From an uncultured Methylophaga sp. (GTDB taxonomy: Bacteria > Pseudomonadota > Gammaproteobacteria > Nitrosococcales > Methylophagaceae), in contig CAJXKF010000003.1 in assembly GCA_913055695.1 (NCBI GenBank), forward strand, positions 124,001 through 188,000: a stretch of DNA of 64,000 bases, in the 5' to 3' direction. The notes below the pieces were generated by a model, which did no database searches, was not told the DNA's origin, and saw only the letters and a list, made by a program, of their open reading frames with translations. Position 1 is the first letter of the stretch; every line of letters starts with the position of its first letter. Below, piece by piece: positions 33,502-42,341 of the stretch. Position numbers and translations under genes: made by a program.

Positions 33502-33717
33502 ATGAATCAGGTTCATCCCAACAAACTGGCCTTGTCAAAATGGACGGCACGTCAGCCGCTGAACCGGGAGAAACATTTTCTGGTCACAAAAATCATGCGC
33601 GATGAACAGGGCCGCATAACAGACTGCCAGTTAGAAGCGGTTATCAGCAAAAAAATCTATCACATCGACTGGCACCAGTTAAAAGACAGCGAAAGCTGGC
33701 AGCAAGGCTGGCACTGA
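33502..33717 (+). CDS. Small conserved protein of the TIGR02450 type
   Basis: A 71-residue protein with the pattern NKLALSKWTARQPLNREKHFLVTKI..DEQGR...CQLEAVISKKIYHIDWHQLKDSESWQQGW. This matches the short Trp-containing TIGR02450 family common in marine gammaproteobacteria. The function is unknown. It is divergent from pdxH. No strong ribosome site precedes the ATG. Confidence 0.8.
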   Translation: MNQVHPNKLALSKWTARQPLNREKHFLVTKIMRDEQGRITDCQLEAVISKKIYHIDWHQLKDSESWQQGWH

Positions 33718-33806
33718 GTCGATATCAAAATATGCGCCACGGCCAACAGTGGCGTTTCAATTTTTAACCACACCATGGAGAACCCGCTCAAGAAACAGGA
33801 GAATTT

Positions 33807-34877
33807 ATGAGCTTTACCAAGACCTATAGCCCGATAGCATTATCCTCGCTCGCTTTAAGTCTTCTCTCTCCCTCGCTATCGGCCCAGGAAGCTGAGCTAA
33901 GCGACCCTTTCCGTTACGATTTTTATCTGTCCCTGCGCATGCAGGCGGAATCGGTACATCCCGACAATGAAACCGCCATGAATGATTATCGTGGTCTGCG
34001 TGATGCCTTTTCACGCATCGGCGTTAATGCGGCCTACCGCTTCTCTGAAGATTACCGCCTCTTCGGTCAGTTGGAAGTGCCGTTCGATACCGCCAATTTC
34101 CGCTTCGGCGACCCTTATGATCAGGGTGGTGCCGGTCGTGATGACAGAGAAGATTTACGGGTCGCCCGTATCGGTTTGGAAAGCCCGATGGGGACGGTAG
34201 TCGCCGGTCAGCAGTGGATGCCTTACTACAACACCATCACTTATCCGGTAGATCAGTTCAGTACCTTTTACAGTGGTTTTGCCACCTATACCACCTTCCG
34301 CGTCAAGGAGACACTGAGTTACGTCAGCCCGACCATGAAAGGCTTCAGCTTTGGTGGTTCCTATTCTTCGGCAGCCGGTAATGAACGCTCTCCGTCACGG
34401 ATTGATGACCGCAGGATCCAGACCTTTGCCCGTTACAGTTATAACGGCACCGTACTGGCCATCGGTATGGATGATCGCGGCAATACGGATGGCTACAAGG
34501 ACCGTCTCTACGGCTTTTCAGCGGCCAAGCGCTTTAATAACTGGAGCGTGGTATTCAAATACGAAACCACGGATACCGACAATCCCAACAGTTTCTATGG
34601 CGACGGTGCCGAGGCCTTTAACCTCTATACCGAATACCGTCACGGCAAGAATACCTACAAAGCGATGATTGCCGATATCGAGTCCTACGGCGAGACCGTG
34701 CTGCATCTCGGCATCGATCATCAGTTCAGGGAAGATCTGATCCTGTTTGCCGAGTACTACCAGGAGCAGGAAACCGCCGCCTTAACCGGCAAACACGAGG
34801 GTCTGGCCGGCTTTAACAGCGGCATCAGCGGCGGCAAAGTCTTCGCCGCCGGTTTCCGCTATCACTTTGGTTTCTAA
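33807..34877 (+). CDS. Gram-negative porin
   Basis: A 356-residue outer-membrane beta-barrel. It has a signal peptide (ALSSLALSLLSPSLSAQE), alternating amphipathic strands, porin hallmarks (RIGLESPMGTVVAGQQWMPYYN; VKETLSYVSPTMKGFSFGGSY), and a C-terminal Phe (FRYHFGF) needed for barrel insertion. AGGAG lies upstream of the ATG. The stop overlaps that of the convergent betT by four bases. It may admit small polar solutes, though its selectivity cannot be read here. Confidence 0.88.
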   Translation: MSFTKTYSPIALSSLALSLLSPSLSAQEAELSDPFRYDFYLSLRMQAESVHPDNETAMNDYRGLRDAFSRIGVNAAYRFSEDYRLFGQLEVPFDTANFRFGDPYDQGGAGRDDREDLRVARIGLESPMGTVVAGQQWMPYYNTITYPVDQFSTFYSGFATYTTFRVKETLSYVSPTMKGFSFGGSYSSAAGNERSPSRIDDRRIQTFARYSYNGTVLAIGMDDRGNTDGYKDRLYGFSAAKRFNNWSVVFKYETTDTDNPNSFYGDGAEAFNLYTEYRHGKNTYKAMIADIESYGETVLHLGIDHQFREDLILFAEYYQEQETAALTGKHEGLAGFNSGISGGKVFAAGFRYHFGF

Positions 34878-36937
34878 TGTTTCTCGAGATCAGAGGCTAG
34901 GGATTCGCCGTTGAGCATATCGTCATGTTCCTGCATCTTCCACGGCAGAATGCCGGGGGAGATATGCAGGAAGTGCAGATATTTCTCAAACTGGTGCAGG
35001 ATATCCTCAATGATTTCCTCTTCCTCGTAGCCATAGATGTTGTATTGCTGACCACCCCGGCGCAGGAAGACTTCAGCGCGGTAATAGCGCTCATCCCCGT
35101 CAGGGTCTCTGGGCCGCTCGGGGTAGGCAAAACTCGGCCGTGCATAGGCCCGCATACGGATGTCATAAATGAAGTCGAGCTGGTCCTTCAGCACCACTTC
35201 GATATAGGCCCGGTGATGAGTTTCATCATGGGCCACGACCACCGGCCAGCCTTTTTCCTTGATGACTTCCTCAACATAATGCATCGCTGGATGCACGGTC
35301 TTGGTAATGAAGTCGGCGACTTCATCGTAGCCCGGATAATCGATTAAGCCTGACAGTCGCTGCCGCCACCCACGTTTACTGGCAGGCCCCGCCGACTGCA
35401 TATGGGCCTGCAGACTCACCTCACGATGGCCTTCAATAATCAGCGCCCGCCACATACCTATCGCTGCCAGCACCAGGATAATAGCAAAAGGCAGCGCACT
35501 GGTGATGCTCATCGTCTGCAAGGCGCCCAGACCACCGGCAATCAGCAAAGCGGCCGCCAGCACGCCCTCCAGTGAGGCCCAGAAAACGCGTTGCCAGATC
35601 GGTGTCACACTTGCCCCCCCGGAGGCCAGTGAGTCGATGACCAGCGAGCCTGAATCCGATGACGTCACAAAGAACGTCATGATCAGAATCACCGTGATAA
35701 ACGACACAATCGAAGTCAATGGCAGCTGTTCATACAGCTTGAACAGTGCAATCGCCGTATCCTGCTGCACTTCAGTAATTAGCGACTTATATCCCTCATT
35801 CATAATCAAATGCAGTGCGGTATCGCCGAAGATAGAGAACCACAGAAAAGTGAAAATGGTCGGCACCAGCAGCACACCAAACACAAACTGACGAATGGTC
35901 CGGCCACGGCTGATTTTGGCGATAAACAGACCTACAAACGGCGCCCAGGCGATGGTCCAGCCGAAGATAAACAGGGTCCAGTTACCGATCCAGTCGCTTC
36001 TGGAATAGGCCTGCAGGTTAAAGGTGCGCTCAACGATATTGTTCAGATAGCTGCCGGTGTTCTGCAGGAAGGCCTCCAGGATATTGACCGTAGGCCCTAC
36101 GATAAACACAAAAGTCATCAACACCACCGCCAGCAGCATGTTGAGTATCGACAGTCGTTTTACCCCTTTATCCATACCGGCCACAACCGAGAAAATCGCA
36201 AGGCCGGTAATAAAGGCGATGGTAATGACCTGCACCGTGGTGCTGACCGGAATCGATGACCACAGATAATTCATCCCGGCATTGATTTGTGCGACCGATA
36301 AACCCAGCGTGGTCGCGATACCGAATAAGGTGCCCAGAATCGCCACCACATCGACGGTATGGCCGATAGGCCCGTGGATCCGCTCCCCGATAATCGGATA
36401 CAAAGCAGAGCGCATCGACAGCGGCAGTCCATGACGGAAAGCGAAATAAGCCAGTAACAGGCCGGTCAGGCCATAGATACCCCAGATATGAAAGCCCCAG
36501 TGGAAAAAGGCAATCTGCATTGCCTGCTTGGCGGCATCAATCGTTTCAGGGGCGCCCTGCGGCGGCGTCGAGTAATGCAGTACCGGTTCAGCCACACCAA
36601 AGAACAACAGGGCAATGCCGTAACCGGCCGAAAACAGCATCGCGAACCAGGCAGGGAAACTGTATTGCGGCGCCGCATGATCAGGGCCCAGTTTGATTCG
36701 CCCCCAGGGCGAGACTGCCAGCGCCACAATAAACACCAGAAAAAACGCCACTGCCAGCATATAGAACCAGCCGAAATTCTGGGTGAGGTATGCGAGGGTC
36801 TGATCAAAGGCCCGACCGGCAAGCTCGGGATTACTGATGGTGCCTATCACCAACAGCAGAGTGACCACAACGGCAGGGAGAAATACAGGAATCAGAACAG
36901 TCGATTTGGCTGCTTTCGGCGATTCGGCAGTGGCCAT
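34874..36937 (-). CDS. betT: BetT-type choline/betaine BCCT transporter
   Basis: A 687-residue member of the betaine/choline/carnitine transporter family with 12 membrane helices. The substrate-site aromatic motif GWTIAWAPFVGLFIAKISRGRT and the long hydrophilic C-terminus (about residues 510-687) are typical of BetT, where the tail senses osmolarity. It uses the proton gradient (Na+ is also possible) to import choline for glycine betaine synthesis. betA and betB are not in the window. A ribosome site AAGGAA precedes the ATG. Confidence 0.88.
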   Translation of the reverse strand: MATAESPKAAKSTVLIPVFLPAVVVTLLLVIGTISNPELAGRAFDQTLAYLTQNFGWFYMLAVAFFLVFIVALAVSPWGRIKLGPDHAAPQYSFPAWFAMLFSAGYGIALLFFGVAEPVLHYSTPPQGAPETIDAAKQAMQIAFFHWGFHIWGIYGLTGLLLAYFAFRHGLPLSMRSALYPIIGERIHGPIGHTVDVVAILGTLFGIATTLGLSVAQINAGMNYLWSSIPVSTTVQVITIAFITGLAIFSVVAGMDKGVKRLSILNMLLAVVLMTFVFIVGPTVNILEAFLQNTGSYLNNIVERTFNLQAYSRSDWIGNWTLFIFGWTIAWAPFVGLFIAKISRGRTIRQFVFGVLLVPTIFTFLWFSIFGDTALHLIMNEGYKSLITEVQQDTAIALFKLYEQLPLTSIVSFITVILIMTFFVTSSDSGSLVIDSLASGGASVTPIWQRVFWASLEGVLAAALLIAGGLGALQTMSITSALPFAIILVLAAIGMWRALIIEGHREVSLQAHMQSAGPASKRGWRQRLSGLIDYPGYDEVADFITKTVHPAMHYVEEVIKEKGWPVVVAHDETHHRAYIEVVLKDQLDFIYDIRMRAYARPSFAYPERPRDPDGDERYYRAEVFLRRGGQQYNIYGYEEEEIIEDILHQFEKYLHFLHISPGILPWKMQEHDDMLNGESLASDLEKH

Positions 36938-37109
36938 AATTCGTTTCCTTCTTATTTGGTTATTTCAGTTGGTACGACTGGCACGGCAGACGCTTAAACG
37001 CTTGGATAAGCCTGATTCATTCTGTTGGACCAGGCTGAGGCTGTCAAACCGGCATCAGGCAAACATGGCGGGCATGAAATCTGCGTAAAAACCGGTTTAA
37101 CTTAAGGAA

Positions 37110-39098
37110 TCAGACCCGGTTGGCACCCCAGCTTTTAATGATGCGTTGGGAGACCAGCTCCAGCACATCGAGCGGAACGGCTTCGGGCCTCCCTGGCTCC
37201 AAAGGGTCGAAATGAAAGATATAAAGTCGTGACGCAAACTGCTCAAAAGGCAGAGAGGCTTCGCCGGAACGCTCAGAATAACCGGCGGTGCTGACCTGAA
37301 TATCGTCTCCCCAGTGCTGACCGCTGTCATTGTTGGGGTTATAGAAATAAACCCGCATGACATTTTCCTGATCCAGCGCCACACGCAGGATCGTGATTGC
37401 ATGCCAGCCGATGAAGCGCATTGCACTGTCTGTAATCGCGACCCCGGCCGGCTGCGGATGAATCAGCGGCTGATTACCGTTATAGAAAGGATGATAGCTG
37501 GCGTAGAACTTCTTCAGAAAATCTTCCAGCTGATGCAGCTTTCCGGTGGCCACATCGACATTAATGGCAAAACCCCGGCCACACCACCAGCCATGAAACT
37601 CGGGATTAACCCAGCGATGCGGATCGCCTTCACGCTCAATGCAGCGCCTGCCCATCTCGGCATAAATACGATCCAGATGGGGTACCAGAATCAAAGACAC
37701 CGGGTCCAGATCCATCGGCAGTTCTTTGGCAATACCTGCCACGCTGTCCCGGGATGAAATCGCCTGCCCTTCAAAGTGCATGATGACCTCATCATCCCGT
37801 GCCGCACTAACTACCAGTTGCAGCAAATAGTCAGGATCACTATAAGCCCACATGGAAATGGCACGGGCTGACTGACAGGTCGGGTTGTTGCCCTGCCCCA
37901 CGCCCAGCGGCAGCCCCAGCACACACAAAACGCCTTCAAGCAGCCTTGCTTCAGGACCCGGTTCATCACCGAATAGCAGGCTTAAACGCTGGCTGGCAGC
38001 GGCTGATAACTTCAGCGACAACTGTCGCCACAATGAGGGGGCGACGGCAGGCTGATAAAGAATGCAGCGCTCCAGCATCAGTGACAGGCCATATATCGCC
38101 TGCGCTGATTGAGGATGAACCACCTTGTCGATGAGCGCTCGTACCAGGTCAATAAAAGTCAGCAGACAATCCCGGCCGGTCGATGACAAACCCAAAGCTT
38201 CAGAAAGTAAGTGGTCACTGTTATCGCAAACGAAGCGCAACAGAACCGCATGATAGGGAGAGACCAAGCCAGTGTCATGCATCGCGCGGGCAAAACCGGT
38301 GGCCTCATACTGCAAAGTGGGTGCATCCATAGTTTGCAGACGCTGCAGATAAATGTCCACACCCGGATCTTCCCTAGAAGCCTGAGTCGCACCGTAAAGA
38401 CTGCTGATCAGCCGATCAGCGCCATGTCCGCTCTGCCCCAGATCAATCTCCGGGTTTTGCTGACAAATCGCAATCTGGGTCACCATCTGCTTGATCTGAT
38501 CCACCTGAATGGGCCTTTGCTGCAAAATACGCCAGATCTCATCAATCAGCTGTTCGATAATATGCTCATAGCCGACACGCTGCGCCAGATACTGCAGCAG
38601 ATTACGACTAATTTGCGCCAGCTTTCCCTGGCTTTCGCGTTCCGCCTCAGTGGGCACCGAAAACAGCATTTGCAGGTTGACGGCAAGAATATGGGTCAGA
38701 TGATGGTGAGCCTGCTCAGCAGAAATGGCTTGATGCCGGTAAATACCATTAGCAACGGCAAGCAAACGCAAATCACTCAAAGCCTCAATGAGGACAATAT
38801 CGGCCTCAGGGCTTTTGAGCGCATGGACACTGAGAGAAGGCACCAGAATCTGCGGCTGGGCATAATCGGTGTTATTAAAAACACCCGCCCGCTCGATGCG
38901 CTCAATATAGCGTTCAAGCAGTGCGCAGCCGCCCTCTAACTGTATAATCCGCTTAGCCGTATCGTAAAGACGCCGTACTTTTGTTGACTTGGAAAAGCCA
39001 GGTGCCTCATCCAGTGCCGTGATCGCGTCTTCCAGCCTGGCCACCAGATGCGGTTGTGTCATCTCAATGCTGTTGGCTTGAGTAGCTGATTCAACCAA
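37110..39098 (-). CDS. 662-residue protein with possible papain-like Cys/His/Asn site, paired with ATP-grasp ligase
   Basis: I do not recognise a named family. Residues 1-390 are helical and repeat-like. The C-terminal third holds NPTCQSARAIS (Cys408), IGWHAITILRVAL (His566) and VYFYNPNNDSGQHWGD (Asn587-590). This Cys, then His before a hydrophobic strand, then Asn/Asp after an aromatic strand, is the order of papain-like and C58-type thiol peptidases. There is no signal peptide. It starts 28 bases after the ATP-grasp gene, so the two form one operon. It could cleave or transfer the peptide bond made or used by the ligase; a non-catalytic role remains possible. Confidence 0.55.
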   Translation of the reverse strand: MVESATQANSIEMTQPHLVARLEDAITALDEAPGFSKSTKVRRLYDTAKRIIQLEGGCALLERYIERIERAGVFNNTDYAQPQILVPSLSVHALKSPEADIVLIEALSDLRLLAVANGIYRHQAISAEQAHHHLTHILAVNLQMLFSVPTEAERESQGKLAQISRNLLQYLAQRVGYEHIIEQLIDEIWRILQQRPIQVDQIKQMVTQIAICQQNPEIDLGQSGHGADRLISSLYGATQASREDPGVDIYLQRLQTMDAPTLQYEATGFARAMHDTGLVSPYHAVLLRFVCDNSDHLLSEALGLSSTGRDCLLTFIDLVRALIDKVVHPQSAQAIYGLSLMLERCILYQPAVAPSLWRQLSLKLSAAASQRLSLLFGDEPGPEARLLEGVLCVLGLPLGVGQGNNPTCQSARAISMWAYSDPDYLLQLVVSAARDDEVIMHFEGQAISSRDSVAGIAKELPMDLDPVSLILVPHLDRIYAEMGRRCIEREGDPHRWVNPEFHGWWCGRGFAINVDVATGKLHQLEDFLKKFYASYHPFYNGNQPLIHPQPAGVAITDSAMRFIGWHAITILRVALDQENVMRVYFYNPNNDSGQHWGDDIQVSTAGYSERSGEASLPFEQFASRLYIFHFDPLEPGRPEAVPLDVLELVSQRIIKSWGANRV

Positions 39099-39126
39099 AC
39101 CGGTTCCTTATTGCACCGCTGGTGCT

Positions 39127-40368
39127 TTATACATAAAAGTCCAGAGACTCTTGATGTTTCAGTAAATCACGCATGGTTTCTGCGTCGCTGCCGAAAAAGT
39201 ATACCAAACCCCAGTGAGTGCCGAAGGCGGTACGCTTGGTCACGGTCTCTTCCAGTGGCGCGGTCAGTTCGTGGTAATCAAAATAGGGATGGTCTTCAGT
39301 CTCATCGGGGATTTCCAGCTTACTGACCACCCGGCGGCGAGGATAGACGCCGAAGCAACCCGCATGGCCTTTGGCATCGACAACCTCTTCAGGGAAGAAT
39401 GCCTCGATTTCCTCTTCGCTGGCTTTGGGATCGAAAGCCAGAATCAGTCCCTGGTAGGCGTTGAAGCCGTAAGCCTGTTCCAGCAACTCAAACACCTTGA
39501 AACCAGGTGGACGATAGGCAACTTCACCGAAGTACATTTCCCCATCGCTGGTGACAAAGTACTCAGGATGCACAAAGCCGAAATCGATATCAAAGGTTTT
39601 TATCAGCTTCTCAATCTGTGACTTGATTTGTGGTCGATATTGCTCCAGCTCCGGGGACGCCGGCACAAACACCGAGTAACCCAGCGTGACATACTCGGAA
39701 ATGTTGAGAAACTGTATCTTACCGTTATGGATCCAGGCTTCAACGGCGAATTCCCAGCCATCCAGATGTGACTCCATCAGTACCGGGAATTCTTCATCCG
39801 GAATCATATCGACTTCATCCGGTGTGCGTATAACCCTATGTCCCAGGCAACCGGCCTTATCAAAAGCCTTGAGATGAATAGGATCATTCGGATCACCATC
39901 GAGCTTGAGCAATGTCTGGTTTACCCTTTTGAGAAAACGGATGACATCGTCTTTATCATGGGCTTCTTCAAAAATCCCCACCCGGATACCACCGAGTTGT
40001 GCCCGGCGTTTCATCAACGCTTTATCGCGCAGCAACATCGATTGACCAAAGAGTCTGGGATTATCCAGCAGCACCGAGTTAATCGCCCCGGCCCACTCAA
40101 CGGTTTCCTCAAATAAGGGAATTGCCACATCCACTCCACGCTCTTTCAGGGTCTGCGCGATCTCCATGGAACGGTCATTAAGCCGCTCAAAATTCCACTT
40201 GATGTAAGGAATATTGTGCGTTTCACAATACTCCTCCGCCCAATCAGGCGCGACGACAACATAGCGTCGGTCGAATTTTTCTGCGGCTTCGACGGCGTTC
40301 AGACTCCAGCCTAAAAAGGCGACGTAACCCTTGTCGGGGTTTTTTGTTCTGCTTTTGACTTCAGACAT
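39127..40368 (-). CDS. ATP-grasp carboxylate-amine/peptide ligase
   Basis: A 413-residue ATP-grasp enzyme. It has a Rossmann-like pre-ATP-grasp part (GYVAFLGWSLNAVEAAEKFDRRYVVV), then DKALMKRRAQLGG, GWEFAVEAWIHNGKIQF and the metal-binding end HPEYFVTSDGEMYFGEVAYRPPG. The last motif, E-x-x-x-R, replaces the common E-x-N-x-R. This kind joins a carboxylate to an amine through an acyl-phosphate; the substrates are unknown. ATG 40368 has GGGAG upstream; 40407 would add 13 residues. It precedes the 662-residue gene in an operon and is not linked to purine or cell-wall genes. Confidence 0.82.
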   Translation of the reverse strand: MSEVKSRTKNPDKGYVAFLGWSLNAVEAAEKFDRRYVVVAPDWAEEYCETHNIPYIKWNFERLNDRSMEIAQTLKERGVDVAIPLFEETVEWAGAINSVLLDNPRLFGQSMLLRDKALMKRRAQLGGIRVGIFEEAHDKDDVIRFLKRVNQTLLKLDGDPNDPIHLKAFDKAGCLGHRVIRTPDEVDMIPDEEFPVLMESHLDGWEFAVEAWIHNGKIQFLNISEYVTLGYSVFVPASPELEQYRPQIKSQIEKLIKTFDIDFGFVHPEYFVTSDGEMYFGEVAYRPPGFKVFELLEQAYGFNAYQGLILAFDPKASEEEIEAFFPEEVVDAKGHAGCFGVYPRRRVVSKLEIPDETEDHPYFDYHELTAPLEETVTKRTAFGTHWGLVYFFGSDAETMRDLLKHQESLDFYV

Positions 40369-40566
40369 ACTTTCTCCCTCTGATTTACGGAAATTAGAGG
40401 CATGCACCAGACAGCGTTAATATGCATGACGATTAAGATTGAGCACTGACATACGGGTCACAAAGGCCCGGCTCCTTGCGAGCTTGGATGAGACGTGTTG
40501 TTACGTCGTGTCACTGAGATGACGCGCCAAACGGAGACGCGTCTTGTAGTTGAAAATGCTGGTACA

Positions 40567-40588
40567 GCCCTGCCCTGGAGGGCAGGGC
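40567..40588. terminator. GC-rich hairpin downstream of the CmpX-like gene
   Basis: A perfect stem GCCCTGCCC with GGGCAGGGC, 4-base loop, no T-run. It lies 12 bases past the stop at 40601 on the minus strand. Confidence 0.55.
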
Positions 40589-40600
40589 CAGCCGAAATTA

Positions 40601-42046
40601 TTACCTTTTCAGTTTCTCCAGCATTGCCTCGACCTCACGGCCGGCAATGTCTTTACTACCCAGACCAATCGCCAGTGCAGTACCTACCGCTACCGCTCCT
40701 AACATAAGACCAAAGGCAATATTGATAATATCCTGAGCCAGACCCAGCTGGCGTAATGCCATGGCGATAGTCAGGAACAGAATGGCCACGCTTGCCAGTG
40801 AGGCTGCGGCGTTAGGCAAACCGGCTTCAGTAATGAGACTTTTGACTTTTTTTGCCACCAGAATACCCACCGCCAGGATGACAGCAGCCAGGATAACCTG
40901 CACTGCGAACTCAATCATCGCTGTGACCAACTGGCTCAATGGTTCAAAGTTCAACAACTCCGTGGCACCGAGAACGGCAAATAGAATCACACCTAGCAGA
41001 ACCAGACTCCCGGCATACTGGCTCGGTGTACGTTCCGTTTTCATCTCAAAGCCCAGATTCGTCAGCATTCTGTTAAACCCGGATGCAGTCAGTAAATCAG
41101 TCACCAGTTGGGCGACCAGTTTACCGATGTAGTAAGAAATGCCGATGACCAGTGCCGCAGCCAGAATGCCCGGTATAGCGGCGAAGATCATTTGAATCAT
41201 CGTCTGCGCCGGCATTGATACGGCTGCAATTTTAAGCGCGTCCAGAGACTGCACAATCACCAGCAGCAGAATAAAGGTATATACCACCGTGCCCAGCAGT
41301 GATGAAAACTTGTTTTCCAGGCCCACACGATCGCTGAATTTATCGATACCTGCCGCTGCAGAAAGACTGGTCACAACCTGCTTGACGAGACGCGCGACAA
41401 AATAGCCCACTGCAAATATCAATGCTGCCGAGATGATATTAGGCAGGTAACTGAATAGCTTGGCAAACATGTCCTGTAATGGTGTAACCAGGCTTTCCAT
41501 CTGCAATACGCCCAGCACCATTGGCAGGAATAACAAAAATACCAGCCAGTATCCTGCACGACAGAATGATTTGCTGACAGAAAGCGGTTCGCCGCCTTCT
41601 TCCAGATTATTCAACCGCTCATCAAGCTTGGCCATAGAGGAGGCTTTTTCTATACCTTTCTCCAACAGGGAGGCCAGAATCCAGGCAATGATCAAGAGCC
41701 CGACTGCAGCGCCCAGTTTGGGCAGGTAAATAAAGATTTCTGTCAGTAAGGCATTCAGTGGCTGGGTGACAGAGTTCAGCTCCAATCTATCGAAAAAGGT
41801 GACCAGGCCGAACACCATGACCAGCCAGAATGCGGTATTAGAAATAACCTTCTCTATCGGAAAGCTTTCATCCAATCCCACCGTTTTGGTAAAGCGGTTA
41901 TCCAGCTGCGTCTTGAGCATTAATCGGTGTGACACACTCTTGACCACCCTGGCCACAATATAAAAGCCAATCAGGTATAACACCGCGACCAGGAACTGTA
42001 ATACTGAACTGTCGTATTGGTTCCAGAAACCAGCTATCTCGTCCAT
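40601..42046 (-). CDS. CmpX-like mechanosensitive channel-family protein
   Basis: A 481-residue inner-membrane protein with about 10 or more hydrophobic helices built as repeats of the 'conserved TM helix' motif (LLIIAWILASLLEKGIEKASSMAKLDERL; ALIFAVGYFVARLVKQVVTSLSAAAGID; VIGISYYIGKLVAQLVTDLLTASGFN). The C-terminus (GLMLGAVAVGTALAIGLGSKDIAGREVEAML) resembles the MscS pore region without the large cytoplasmic cage. This matches Pseudomonas CmpX. A role in osmotic or membrane-tension response is likely. The start is ATG 42046 with GGAGAGG upstream. Confidence 0.82.
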   Translation of the reverse strand: MDEIAGFWNQYDSSVLQFLVAVLYLIGFYIVARVVKSVSHRLMLKTQLDNRFTKTVGLDESFPIEKVISNTAFWLVMVFGLVTFFDRLELNSVTQPLNALLTEIFIYLPKLGAAVGLLIIAWILASLLEKGIEKASSMAKLDERLNNLEEGGEPLSVSKSFCRAGYWLVFLLFLPMVLGVLQMESLVTPLQDMFAKLFSYLPNIISAALIFAVGYFVARLVKQVVTSLSAAAGIDKFSDRVGLENKFSSLLGTVVYTFILLLVIVQSLDALKIAAVSMPAQTMIQMIFAAIPGILAAALVIGISYYIGKLVAQLVTDLLTASGFNRMLTNLGFEMKTERTPSQYAGSLVLLGVILFAVLGATELLNFEPLSQLVTAMIEFAVQVILAAVILAVGILVAKKVKSLITEAGLPNAAASLASVAILFLTIAMALRQLGLAQDIINIAFGLMLGAVAVGTALAIGLGSKDIAGREVEAMLEKLKR

Positions 42047-42208
42047 CTAACCTCTCCTTTATTTGCTTGTGTGCAACTTAACCCTATCGGCTTTGCAGAG
42101 AAATGTCCAAATTGACGGTTAGAAAAATCACTTTATTTTCAGGTGCTTTATTTAAAAAAGAGTACAGTGACTGACTCTCTAATGCGCGTGGTTTTTTGAA
42201 GATGGCTT

Positions 42209-42248
42209 AAAAAAACCCCGAGATCTTGATTGATCTCGGGGCTTTTTT
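42209..42248 (-). terminator. Terminator after tRNA(CAU)
   Basis: A stem of ACCCCGAGATC with GATCTCGGGGC-type pairing, A-run before and T6 after. It is eight bases beyond the tRNA 3' end on the minus strand and may close the rpsU-yqeY-dnaG-rpoD-tRNA unit. Confidence 0.9.
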
Positions 42249-42255
42249 AAATGAT

Positions 42256-42332
<77 letters not shown>

Positions 42333-42341
42333 TGGACTAGA

